Below, one piece after another: positions 25,480-33,766 of a DNA stretch of 42,421 nucleotides. The stretch comes from an uncultured Ruminococcus sp. (GTDB taxonomy: Bacteria; Bacillota; Clostridia; Oscillospirales; Ruminococcaceae): the NCBI GenBank assembly GCA_934463425.1, contig CAKSJP010000019.1:1-42421 (forward strand), read 5' to 3'. Both the position numbers and the translations under genes were made by a program. The notes below the pieces were generated by a model, which was not told the DNA's origin, did not search any database, and was given only the letters and a program-made list of their open reading frames with translations. Every line of letters begins with the position of its first letter. The stretch's first letter is position 1.

Positions 25480-25543
25480 CCGTTTCAGCCAAAATCATAA
25501 AAAACCGGTAAGAGATATCCTGGAAAAAACAGAACAAATCCCC

Positions 25544-25572
25544 TTGACGAATCCGGTAAAAAGTAGTACAAT
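25544..25572 (+). promoter_or_regulatory. Promoter for pduL
   Basis: -35 TTGACG (25544-25549) and -10 TACAAT (25567-25572) at 17-base spacing on the plus strand, about 50 bases before the pduL ATG. It is divergent from the dockerin-like gene promoter 65 bases away. Confidence 0.8.
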
Positions 25573-25622
25573 AAGAGAAGACGCCGGCGACTCGCCGGCA
25601 GCATTTATGGGAGGTTATACTT

Positions 25623-26204
25623 ATGTCTGAAAAGTTTATTGTGGAAACATCTGCAAGACACGTTCACCTGACCGCAGAAGCATTTGCCGTTCTGTTCGGT
25701 GAAGGAAAGGAACTGACCGTCAAGAAGATGCTGTCTCAGCCGGGACAGTTTGCAAGTGAAGAGCGCGTTACTATCGTTGGTCCGAAGAAGGAACTGCCGA
25801 ACGTTTCGATCCTCGGCCCGTTCCGCAGTGCAAACCAGGTTGAGCTGTCTGCAACTGATGCGCGTTCCATCGGCATTGCTGCACCGGTTCGGGAATCCGG
25901 TGATGTAGCAGGCTCCGGCGCATGTACCATCGTCGGCCCGGCTGGTCAGCTGGAGATCTCTGAGGGCGTGATCGTCGCAAAGCGTCACATCCATTTCACT
26001 CCGGAAGATGCTGCTAAGGCAGGCGTAAAGGACAAGGATATTGTCTGGGTTCGCATCGACACCGACGGCAGAAAAGCAATTCTGGGCGACGTGGTTTGCC
26101 GCGTTTCTCCGAACTATGCAACTGCTATGCACATTGATACAGACGAGTCCAATGCTGTAGGCGCAGGCCGCAGCCAGATGGGCGAGATCGTCACAGTTGA
26201 CTAA
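25623..26204 (+). CDS. pduL: PduL-type phosphate acyltransferase (phosphotransacetylase)
   Basis: PduL interconverts acyl-CoA and acyl-phosphate, using zinc held by conserved histidines; with acetate kinase it yields ATP and acetate. The 193-residue protein has the two paired-barrel signatures: VETSARHVHLTAEAF at residues 7-21 and VIVAKRHIHFTPEDA about 110 residues later, plus VTIVGPKKELPNVSILGP and the C-terminal ESNAVG. It begins directly without the ~20-residue microcompartment-targeting extension, and no shell genes are nearby, so it is probably a cytosolic acetate-pathway enzyme. GGGAGG lies eight bases before the ATG. A terminator follows. Confidence 0.93.
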   Translation: MSEKFIVETSARHVHLTAEAFAVLFGEGKELTVKKMLSQPGQFASEERVTIVGPKKELPNVSILGPFRSANQVELSATDARSIGIAAPVRESGDVAGSGACTIVGPAGQLEISEGVIVAKRHIHFTPEDAAKAGVKDKDIVWVRIDTDGRKAILGDVVCRVSPNYATAMHIDTDESNAVGAGRSQMGEIVTVD

Positions 26205-26223
26205 TTTTTGTTAATCCACAAAT

Positions 26224-26265
26224 CAACGGCGGATGCTGAATCTCTTTGGCATCCGTTGTTTTTTT
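26224..26265 (+). terminator. Terminator after pduL
   Basis: CAAC...GGATGC pairs with GCATCC...GTTG across a 12-base loop, with a small bulge on the 5' arm. It is followed by a run of seven T residues. It sits 20 bases after the pduL stop and ends about 17 bases before the GH5 start. Confidence 0.75.
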
Positions 26266-26281
26266 AGAAAGGAACAGCATT

Positions 26282-28408
26282 ATGAAATCTTGGAAACAAC
26301 TCACGGCGCTGCTGCTCGCCGGCGTGCTGGCCGGCTCAGCATTCACAGGCTGCGGCAAGCAGAACAGCGACAGCAGCAAACCGGAATCTTCTGCTGCAGA
26401 GGAATCCTCGGAAAAGGAGACCACTGCAGAAGAGACCACCGCAGAAACCACCACGGTGCATGTCAGTCCCACCGAAACGGTTTCGTCCACACTGGGCACA
26501 GAGCTGACAGACATCAACGCCATGCTGGACAAGGGCAGCGATGCCTCCAACAACTACAAGGCGAAGCTGGACAACTTTATAGAAGAAGGCGATGTGGTAC
26601 AGTCCTTCACCTTTATCGTTTACTCCGCAGACGGTTCATCCAGTCTGGGCGACTTTAAGGGCGGCTACGGCGTTTCTGTAAAGGAAGGCTGCGCCAGCGC
26701 TACCGACGAAGGATGGTATCAGGCAGCAGACTTTGAACAGTCCCAGAACAGCGCCTATGCCGAATTTACCTGGAATGTACCGGCGGAGATCCAGACAGAG
26801 ATCGACCCCAGCGGCGAAGTGCTGTTTGGGCACTGGTGGAGCAATGTACAGCAGGTAAAGCTGTCCAGTATCGTCTGCACCTATACCCGTACCAAGGAAG
26901 TTCCGGTGGACGGCACAAACTCCGTCAGCCCGGCATCCACCCTCAGCTTTAACGACGAGGCAGCCAAAACAGCAAAGATCGACCTGGCCGATCTGATCGG
27001 CGCAGACGATACCCTTCAGACGGTGACCTTCGACATCAGCAGCAGCGGCGCACTGGGCAAATTCACCGGCGCATTCGGCGTATCTGTAGATGAAAATGCA
27101 GACTGCGCAACCGATAAGGGCTGGTATCAGACCAAGAATGTCTGCGTATTCACAGACTCCTCCAGTCTCTCGCTGACCTGGATCGTACCGGATGAGGTAA
27201 AGGAAAGCATTGACAACGGCGGCGAAGTGATGCTGGGATACTGGTGGAGCGACCAGCCCAGCATTACGCTGAACAATGTGAGCGTCCGCTACAGCAACAG
27301 CACCGGCACAGCCACTAAAACAGAGCCGAAGTCAGAGGAATCCTCCAAGGGCGGCGCAGTGGCAGAGGTAACCGGTGACACACCGACCAAAGACCAGGTC
27401 AACGCCATGAGCAGCAAACAGATCGTGGAGAACATCAGGGTGGGCTGGAATCTGGGCAACAGCCTGGACAGCCACAGCACCAGTTCCAGCGACACAGAGA
27501 CCGGCTGGGGCAACCCAAAGACCACACAGCAGATGATCGACACGGTAAAGGCTGCCGGCTTCAATGCGGTTCGTATCCCGGTCACCTGGGGTGAGCACAT
27601 GTCCGCAGACGGCACCATTGATGCTGCCTGGATGAGCCGCGTCAAAGAAGTGGTAGACTATGCCTATAATGACGGGCTGTATGTCATTCTGAACGTGCAC
27701 CACGATGATGCCCTCTGGCTCGTCCCCACCAAGGACAAGCTGGAAAGCGACAAGGCTACTCTGACCGCCATCTGGAAGCAGATCTGTGCGACCTTCCAGG
27801 ACTATGACCACCGCCTGATCTTCGAGGGCATGAACGAACCTCGCGTGATCGGTTCCGCAGAGGAATGGACCGGCGGCACACAGGAATCTTATGATGTCAT
27901 CAACGAACTGTTCCAGGCATTTGTGGATACTGTACGTGCTTCCGGCGGTTCTAACACAGACCGCACCGTGATCGTCACCGACTATGCTCAGTCCGCAGAG
28001 AAAAAGGCGATCGAAGGCATGATCGTGCCGAAGGATGACCATGTGATCGTCTCCCTGCACATCTACGCACCGTGGAAATTCTGCGGCCCGGACGATACCC
28101 GTGCCGACTGGGGCAGCGATGCCGACAAGAAGGAACTGGATGAAACATTCCAGTACCTGGACGATACCTTTATCAGCAAGGGCATTCCGGTCATCATCGA
28201 CGAAACCGGCTGTGTCAACAAGAACGAGAATACCTCTGCCAGAGCAGCATGGTTCAGCTATTATCTCAGCGCAGCCAAGAAGCATGGCATCAAGTGCTTT
28301 ATCTGGGATAACAACGAAACGAAAAACGGCTTCGGTTTGCTGAACCGCAAGGACTGCACCTGGTATTATCCGGAGATCATCCAGGCAATCCAGGATGCGG
28401 TAAAGTAA
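26282..28408 (+). CDS. Lipoprotein GH5 endoglucanase with two tandem CBM-like modules
   Basis: A 708-residue surface beta-glucanase. The signal peptide ends in a lipobox (SAFTGC, Cys at about residue 22), so it is probably lipid-anchored. An acidic Ser/Thr/Glu linker (to about 60) precedes two related ~110-residue beta-rich modules (about 85-205 and 230-345). Each has GYGVSV or AFGVSV, GWYQ, a central Trp strand and HWWS or YWWS; they look like ruminococcal carbohydrate-binding modules but I cannot assign a family number. The catalytic domain (about 375-705) starts VGWNLGNSLDS and has RIPVTWGEH, the acid/base Glu in FEGMNEPR and a nucleophile Glu in IIDETG, close to subfamily GH5_4. Start ATG 26282 follows AAAGGA. 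No dockerin is present. Confidence 0.92.
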   Translation: MKSWKQLTALLLAGVLAGSAFTGCGKQNSDSSKPESSAAEESSEKETTAEETTAETTTVHVSPTETVSSTLGTELTDINAMLDKGSDASNNYKAKLDNFIEEGDVVQSFTFIVYSADGSSSLGDFKGGYGVSVKEGCASATDEGWYQAADFEQSQNSAYAEFTWNVPAEIQTEIDPSGEVLFGHWWSNVQQVKLSSIVCTYTRTKEVPVDGTNSVSPASTLSFNDEAAKTAKIDLADLIGADDTLQTVTFDISSSGALGKFTGAFGVSVDENADCATDKGWYQTKNVCVFTDSSSLSLTWIVPDEVKESIDNGGEVMLGYWWSDQPSITLNNVSVRYSNSTGTATKTEPKSEESSKGGAVAEVTGDTPTKDQVNAMSSKQIVENIRVGWNLGNSLDSHSTSSSDTETGWGNPKTTQQMIDTVKAAGFNAVRIPVTWGEHMSADGTIDAAWMSRVKEVVDYAYNDGLYVILNVHHDDALWLVPTKDKLESDKATLTAIWKQICATFQDYDHRLIFEGMNEPRVIGSAEEWTGGTQESYDVINELFQAFVDTVRASGGSNTDRTVIVTDYAQSAEKKAIEGMIVPKDDHVIVSLHIYAPWKFCGPDDTRADWGSDADKKELDETFQYLDDTFISKGIPVIIDETGCVNKNENTSARAAWFSYYLSAAKKHGIKCFIWDNNETKNGFGLLNRKDCTWYYPEIIQAIQDAVK

Positions 28409-28501
28409 TCTTGTCTATTGTGAAACTGCATAAATCATTCCCCATATGAATGTACAAAACGTAGAATTTCTATAAAACGCATAAAAAAAGCATCGTAAAC
28501 C

Positions 28502-28530
28502 GTGCAAAATTCTGCAAAGTATGCTATAAT
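28502..28530 (+). promoter_or_regulatory. Extended -10 promoter before the cytidylate-kinase-like gene
   Basis: Perfect TATAAT (28525-28530) preceded by TG with a one-base gap (TGCTATAAT), an extended -10. The -35 region (GTGCAA, 28502-28507) is poor. It lies about 30 bases before the ATG. Confidence 0.65.
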
Positions 28531-28562
28531 AGAGAAAAGCACTTCAGAGGAGGCATTTTACT

Positions 28563-29174
28563 ATGAGTCATCGAATTATTACTATTGAACGAGAATATGC
28601 AAGCGGCGGCCGTGAGATCGGTGAAAAGATCGCAGAGCGGCTGGGCATCCCGTGCTATAACCGAGAAATTCTACAAATGGCGTCTGAACGCTGCAATGTT
28701 TCTATGGAATATCTGGAAACCGCTGAAGAGGCTGCGCCGAAGAGTTTTCTATATACACTGATGCTGACATCCAGCCCGACACGCACCATTGAAGAGAATC
28801 TGCCGCTGTCGGATAAGGTTTATATCATCGAGACCAACATTATCCGGGAACTGGCGGAGAAAGGCGACTGTGTTATTGTCGGACGCTGCGCAAGCTATAT
28901 TCTCCGGGATCTGGAAAATCTGTTCAACGTGTTTATCTACGCCGACACCAAGTCCCGTTCTGAACGGGCTGTGGCAGAATATCATGTGGACGAACGCCGG
29001 GTAGAGGCAATGCTCCGCAAGATCGACAAGCGCCGTGAAACATTCTACAGCATCAACACCGGCGGAAACTGGTATGACAAGGATAACTATCATCTCTGCC
29101 TGAACAGCGGTGCGCTGGGACTGGATCTCTGTGCAGACATTGTTGTTGAGACTGCTAAAAAGATAATTTATTGA
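28563..29174 (+). CDS. Cytidylate-kinase-like P-loop protein
   Basis: A 203-residue member of the cytidylate-kinase-like family often found in Firmicutes. The nucleotide-binding loop is the family variant REYASGGREIGEKIAE near residue 10. It continues with LGIPCYNREILQMA, then KGDCVIVGRCASYIL (substrate/lid region), and NVFIYADTKSR with later arginine-rich helices (DKRRETFYSINTG). True CMP kinase of nucleotide metabolism is usually better conserved and somewhat longer, so the physiological substrate is uncertain. GAGGAGG precedes the ATG. A terminator follows, so the gene is probably monocistronic. Confidence 0.85.
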   Translation: MSHRIITIEREYASGGREIGEKIAERLGIPCYNREILQMASERCNVSMEYLETAEEAAPKSFLYTLMLTSSPTRTIEENLPLSDKVYIIETNIIRELAEKGDCVIVGRCASYILRDLENLFNVFIYADTKSRSERAVAEYHVDERRVEAMLRKIDKRRETFYSINTGGNWYDKDNYHLCLNSGALGLDLCADIVVETAKKIIY

Positions 29175-29195
29175 TAAACGCAAACCGAATCATTT

Positions 29196-29232
29196 CAGGG
29201 CAGAAGCAGACGCTCCTGCCCTGTTCTTGTTT
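29196..29232 (+). terminator. Terminator after the cytidylate-kinase-like gene
   Basis: A perfect 8-base stem CAGGGCAG/CTGCCCTG (29196-29203 with 29216-29223) with a 12-base loop, followed by TTCTTGTTT. It lies 22 bases after the stop. Confidence 0.8.
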
Positions 29233-29263
29233 CCGGAATCCATTACAAAAAGGAATGATTCTC

Positions 29264-30049
29264 ATGTATTACATTTGTTATGCGCTGCTGTACTGCATCA
29301 TCTTTGCTTTTGGCGCAGCCATCGGCAGCTTTTTGAATGTCTGCATCTACCGTCTGCCGAAAGAGGAATCCCTCTGGCGGAACAATTCGCACTGCATGAC
29401 CTGCGGTACGCCCATTCGCAAACGAGATCTGATCCCCATTGTCAGCTGGTGCTGTCTTCGGGGAAAATGCCGCAGCTGCGGCGCAAAGATCCCGTTTCGC
29501 TATACTCTGGTGGAAAGTCTGAACGCCGTGCTTTATGTGCTGATCTATGGATACTTCGGCATCTTCGACCGCCCGCTGTACGCCGGTCTGGTCTGCCTGT
29601 TCTGTTCGGCACTGGTGGTCGTCTTTTTCATGGACCTGGACACACAGCTCATCAATCTCTATGTACTGGGATTCATTGGGCTGCTGGGCATTGGCGCGAC
29701 AGTATATGACGTATGCACCGGAAACGGAACGCTGCTGTCCCATCTCATTGGCGCAGCGGCGGCATCCGTTCCCCTGTTTCTGCTGGTGATCCTGTCCGGC
29801 GAGCGTGCCATGGGGCGCGGCGATGCGGAGCTCATGCTCGTGGGCGGTCTGTTCCTGGGCGTGAAAGGCGTCGTAGTCGGGCTGTTTCTGGGGCTGATCC
29901 TGGGGTGTATCTTCGGGCTCATCCACAAGGCAAAGACCGGGGACTCGAAGTTTGCCTTCGGCCCATATCTCTCTGCCGGCATGGCGCTGGCGCTGGTGGT
30001 GGGCGAACCCATTGCGAATCTGTATTTACAGCTGTGCGGCTTGCAGTAA
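29264..30049 (+). CDS. pilD: Type IV prepilin peptidase/N-methyltransferase (PilD)
   Basis: An integral membrane aspartic protease that cleaves prepilins after Gly and N-methylates the new N-terminus. The 261-residue protein has AAIGSFLNVCIYRLP near residue 20 and a four-cysteine zinc loop CMTCG...CRSCG (about 42-70). The catalytic aspartates are in FFMDLDTQLI and GRGDAELML, and there are about seven membrane segments. ATG at 29264 follows AAAAGGA; an in-frame ATG upstream would run through the preceding terminator. It faces the pilus operon tail to tail and should process its pilins. The second catalytic motif is GRGD rather than the common GMGD. Confidence 0.93.
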   Translation: MYYICYALLYCIIFAFGAAIGSFLNVCIYRLPKEESLWRNNSHCMTCGTPIRKRDLIPIVSWCCLRGKCRSCGAKIPFRYTLVESLNAVLYVLIYGYFGIFDRPLYAGLVCLFCSALVVVFFMDLDTQLINLYVLGFIGLLGIGATVYDVCTGNGTLLSHLIGAAAASVPLFLLVILSGERAMGRGDAELMLVGGLFLGVKGVVVGLFLGLILGCIFGLIHKAKTGDSKFAFGPYLSAGMALALVVGEPIANLYLQLCGLQ

Positions 30050-30056
30050 ATGCCGC

Positions 30057-30102
30057 AAAAAAGGCTCATTTCCGGTGTGCATTCCGGGAATGAGCCTTTT
30101 CT
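30057..30102. terminator. Bidirectional terminator between pilD and the pilus operon
   Basis: A 15-base stem (30061-30075 with 30084-30098) with an eight-base loop. It has TTTTCTTTT on the plus side and six T residues on the minus side. It can end both the prepilin peptidase transcript and the giant pilin transcript, which stop 8 and 13 bases away. Confidence 0.9.
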
Positions 30103-30114
30103 TTTGGAATAAAT

Positions 30115-33100
30115 TTACGCTGCCGGAGAAATGCCCTCCACATGGATGGTATAATCCGTCATGCTCTTGTTGCACCAGAAGAACCACTGGTTTGTCTTAG
30201 GGTTATAGTTGTTCTTCGGAGAGAGCACCTCGGTGCCGACCTTTACGGTATAGCTGTCGGACAGGGCGTAGCCTGCCTTAGGCGTGATGGTAAAGTAGCA
30301 CACACCGCTGTTGTTGAACAGGGGCTCGCTGAACGTGATGCTGCAGCCTGCCGCACTGGATTCGTCCAGCCCGACGTTTTTGCCGTTTTCGCTGGCGGCG
30401 ATGGGTTGGGTGGTTGTGGTTGTGGTTGTTGTGGTGGTTTGAAGGGGAATTGTTGTTGTGGTAGGAGTGGTTGTTGCAACTTCGTTTGTTGCATCAGAGA
30501 TACTCTCTGTAAATATTGCACTTATAGATTCCCCTCGTGTCATAATACGAGTAAACTTTGCTGTTGCTGTGTCATTTGAATAAATAAATTTAATTGTTTG
30601 AACTTTTGCGTTTCCACTATAGCTTGTTAGTTTAATCGAAACATTTTTTAGTAAACTTAATTTATTGATTTCAGAACTTGGAATAGTATAAATATCTGTC
30701 TCGTTTCCTGATATGTTTCTACAATAAGCAAATGTTGCTCCGCTGCCACTCCAATTTTCTGTTTGGAATTGTGATGCTGATAATTCCGCTTGACAATTAT
30801 GATCTCCCTTTGCAAATTCAATTTGAATCTGTTCGGGAACTCTTTTTGAATCTTCACTATTTACAAACCAGTATTTTGATATGTCATAAGATTGATTGTA
30901 CTTAAAAGCGTCTCCATCAAATACAATCATATTTTCCTCATAACTCGGCTTTTCTTCTACTGGAGTTGTTCCACTTTCATCAGATTGCTTATAGTAGAAT
31001 TTCACAGATACAAGATCTCCCATTCCATCATAAGTATTCCAATTTTGAACAGTCATAGCTGCATCTGCGTTACCATTTACACTAATATAGATGCTATTAT
31101 TTTCATCTAGCATTCCTTTGCTTTGAATGTCCAAGTATTGTGTGTAGTTGTTAAAATACCATTTAACATTCGGGAAATTACCACATGATGCAAATTTCAA
31201 TTCAATACCAATCAAATTATTATGATTTGGAATAGCAATGGAAACACCATAGTTCACCCCAGTCACCACACTCGTCACCAAATCGCTTGTCTCGGTGGTT
31301 GCGGAAGCCGTGGTATCGGTGGTATCCTCGGTGGATTCCGTCTCAGACGATGACGCAGACGCAGAGGTGCTGCTGGTGGAAGCAGAGGTGGTCTCCGTAG
31401 CGGAAGTTGTCTCCGCGGCGGAGCTGCTTGCGGCAGAAGTAGAAGCCGTGGTCGGTGTGGTAGAGGTTGTCACGGTCGTTGCTGCGGTGGTGGTCGTCGT
31501 TGTGGTCGTGACGGTTGTGGTAGTTGTAGTGGTTGTGGTAGTTGTGGTGGAGGTTGTGCTGCTCTCGGTGGAAGCGGAGGTCTCCGGCGCGGTGTCGGAT
31601 GTCTTTGCCGATGTCTCGGTTTCGGTCTCCGCAGAGGTTACGGTAGTGGTTGTCGTAGTGGTGACCGGCGCATCCGGTGCAATCACGCTGCAGGAAATAT
31701 CCTCCGGGCTCACGTCCTTGCAGTAGAGATGTATGATCTGATCCGCGGCGGCAGATGCAGAGATCTTACTGTTGCTGCCCATCATCAGTTTCGTCAAGCT
31801 CTGTCCGGGTGCCAGCAGCGAATAGTCCTTCGAGTAGACATCATAGGAAAAACCAGACGGATACTTGTCGAACTGGATGCCGACCTTGCTGACATCCGTG
31901 ATATAGTCGCACTTCGTCCAGTCCAGGGTGATGTTGGTGTAGGTGTTGTCGCCGTTGAGGGTGAGCATGGGGGTGTAACTGTCGATCGTACTTTCAGACG
32001 AGTTTCCGCCGGAGTAATCCATTTTCAGGCTAACGTCTACATCTGTACTGGTTGCACCAGATGTCCAAAAGCTGCTAAGAAATACTAATTTCAAATAAGG
32101 GTAGCGGCTGTATGTCATGACAATAACAATTCTAGCTGTAGAATTGTCTGATGCATCTGGCTTTTCTGCCCAGTAATTCCCGCCGTTTTCCGGTTTTCCG
32201 TAAATAAATGAACTTTGTTGAATACTGCCATATTTTACGCCGTCATATCCATCATAGGACTTGTTCTGTCCAATGCTTACATCTCCCGTTCTTCCATTTT
32301 CCATGGAATCGATCAGTTTATCGGCATCAACATTGTGAATTGTAATGCTCAACTGATTTCCCACAGAGTATCCGCATTTCGAAACGTCCATATAAATGGA
32401 AGTATTCCAACTCTGCTTATCCACTTCATATCGATCTGAAAAGTCATTCAGTTGAGAACCATTATTTGCATACACCAGAAAATTTGTCTTTTCCGGAGAA
32501 CACTTTTTTCCGGTTCCGGCATATGTTCCTTCTACATAGAGCCAGCCACGGCTGGATTCCTCACCGCTGTTAGTTCGTAAAAGTACACGGTATTTTATCT
32601 TTGTATTATTTACAAATGTACTGTCCGGATTTACAGTAATGGAAGAATCGTACTTATTTTGAAAAGCACTGATATAATCCGGATTTCCGTCGGTTCGAAA
32701 ATCACCCCGCCCGTTTGCAAAAATATCACTGTATTTTACCCAGCCATGATCGTACATTGCAGCACTGTCGTAGATCTCATTTCCGTCAGCATCTTTATCA
32801 ATGAAGTTCAGATCTTCTGTGTTATTGTCATCGCCTATGTAAATATAGATTTTTTCCCATGTACTTTTGGAACCGTCACTATAACTGGTAACTGCATACT
32901 GTGCACCGTCGCCTGCACCATTCAGACTGTACATAGACGGAAAGGCATAGCTTCCTGCATATTCGACAGGATACCAATTGGTTTGATGATAACCGCAAAA
33001 ATAGGGCATGTCAAACTGCACGAACTTACAGCTGTTGGAAACATAGTCTGTCAAATTGACGATCGTGGTGTCCGGTGTCCACCAGTCACTCCAAGTTGCA

Positions 33101-33708
33101 TCTTTTGTAAAGTCATTCTCGGGATGTGTTTTTCCCCATTCTTCCCAGTACGATTTGGTATTGACTCTATCGTCCAGATTCCCCCAGCCTTTGGTTTCTG
33201 TTGTGGTGATCGTGGTGCTGCTCATCGGATACGCTCCCGCATCCGTATAATTCGTCTTCAAAACCAGACTACAGCTCTGCGCCGCTTTCGCCGCAGCATA
33301 CCCGTCGCAGGAAACCGCAATATCCACTTTCTGGCTGGTTTTGTCTGCCGGCTGATAGGTCAGCGTCACCGTAAACACCGCTTTGGCATCGCTGCTGGCA
33401 CCGGTGATCTGATACACCTTTTGATTATCGGTACTTTTTTCTGTATCCAGTGTCACGCTTCTCCCGGCATCCGAGCACAGAATGCCATACGCATTCCGCT
33501 GCACCTCCTCCCAGTTCCAGTACCGGCTCTGGGGCAGCTGGGTCTGCAGTTCGTCCGCCAGATTATTCGCCACAGTCTGGTAGTTCTGGATCTTCGCCGC
33601 CTGCACATAGGCAGAGATATTGGGTGCGCACAGCGCTGCAATGATCGCCATGATCACCAGCACCACGATCAGCTCCACAAGAGAAAAGCCTTTTCGATTT
33701 TGTTTCAT
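30115..33708 (-). CDS. Giant modular type IV pilin-like protein (probable surface adhesin)
   Basis: A 1,197-residue protein with a normal class III prepilin leader. MKQNRKG is cleaved before FSLVELIVVLVIMAIIAALC, with Glu at mature position 5. The pilin helix runs to about residue 60. Ordinary pilins are 100-200 residues; here an extracellular region of more than 1,000 follows. Residues 60-180 are pilin-like. Two beta-rich, aromatic-rich stretches lie at about 180-556 and 557-675. A Thr/Ser linker spans about 676-815, a beta-rich module about 818-1072, a second Thr linker about 1076-1104, and a ~90-residue C-terminal domain follows. Aromatic, Asn-rich surfaces suggest carbohydrate binding, but I cannot name the families. 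ATG at 33708 follows GAGG. It is the last gene of the pil operon. Confidence 0.88.
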   Translation of the reverse strand: MKQNRKGFSLVELIVVLVIMAIIAALCAPNISAYVQAAKIQNYQTVANNLADELQTQLPQSRYWNWEEVQRNAYGILCSDAGRSVTLDTEKSTDNQKVYQITGASSDAKAVFTVTLTYQPADKTSQKVDIAVSCDGYAAAKAAQSCSLVLKTNYTDAGAYPMSSTTITTTETKGWGNLDDRVNTKSYWEEWGKTHPENDFTKDATWSDWWTPDTTIVNLTDYVSNSCKFVQFDMPYFCGYHQTNWYPVEYAGSYAFPSMYSLNGAGDGAQYAVTSYSDGSKSTWEKIYIYIGDDNNTEDLNFIDKDADGNEIYDSAAMYDHGWVKYSDIFANGRGDFRTDGNPDYISAFQNKYDSSITVNPDSTFVNNTKIKYRVLLRTNSGEESSRGWLYVEGTYAGTGKKCSPEKTNFLVYANNGSQLNDFSDRYEVDKQSWNTSIYMDVSKCGYSVGNQLSITIHNVDADKLIDSMENGRTGDVSIGQNKSYDGYDGVKYGSIQQSSFIYGKPENGGNYWAEKPDASDNSTARIVIVMTYSRYPYLKLVFLSSFWTSGATSTDVDVSLKMDYSGGNSSESTIDSYTPMLTLNGDNTYTNITLDWTKCDYITDVSKVGIQFDKYPSGFSYDVYSKDYSLLAPGQSLTKLMMGSNSKISASAAADQIIHLYCKDVSPEDISCSVIAPDAPVTTTTTTTVTSAETETETSAKTSDTAPETSASTESSTTSTTTTTTTTTTTTVTTTTTTTTAATTVTTSTTPTTASTSAASSSAAETTSATETTSASTSSTSASASSSETESTEDTTDTTASATTETSDLVTSVVTGVNYGVSIAIPNHNNLIGIELKFASCGNFPNVKWYFNNYTQYLDIQSKGMLDENNSIYISVNGNADAAMTVQNWNTYDGMGDLVSVKFYYKQSDESGTTPVEEKPSYEENMIVFDGDAFKYNQSYDISKYWFVNSEDSKRVPEQIQIEFAKGDHNCQAELSASQFQTENWSGSGATFAYCRNISGNETDIYTIPSSEINKLSLLKNVSIKLTSYSGNAKVQTIKFIYSNDTATAKFTRIMTRGESISAIFTESISDATNEVATTTPTTTTIPLQTTTTTTTTTTQPIAASENGKNVGLDESSAAGCSITFSEPLFNNSGVCYFTITPKAGYALSDSYTVKVGTEVLSPKNNYNPKTNQWFFWCNKSMTDYTIHVEGISPAA
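31262..31680 (-). repeat. Thr/Ser-rich linker tract of the giant pilin
   Basis: About 140 codons of almost only Thr, Ser, Ala and Glu, with runs of up to twelve consecutive Thr codons built from degenerate ACC/ACA/ACG repeats. Such linkers separate modules in cellulolytic enzymes. The trinucleotide-like structure makes length change by slippage possible while keeping frame. A shorter tract of the same kind lies at about 30395-30480. Confidence 0.85.
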
Positions 33709-33766
33709 CTCTCTCACCTCTCTGAAAATATACAGACGGACACGCCGGAGCATGCCCGGATAACAC

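Noticed and set aside
25623..26204. A bacterial microcompartment locus around pduL
   Set aside because: No shell proteins or signature enzymes are nearby, and the protein lacks an N-terminal targeting extension.
31295..31726. A plus-strand frame coding an almost pure Val/Ala/Glu protein
   Set aside because: It is simply the complement of the Thr/Ser linker of the giant pilin.
30115..33708. A diversity-generating retroelement acting on the giant pilin
   Set aside because: No reverse transcriptase gene and no template/variable repeat pair are visible in the window.
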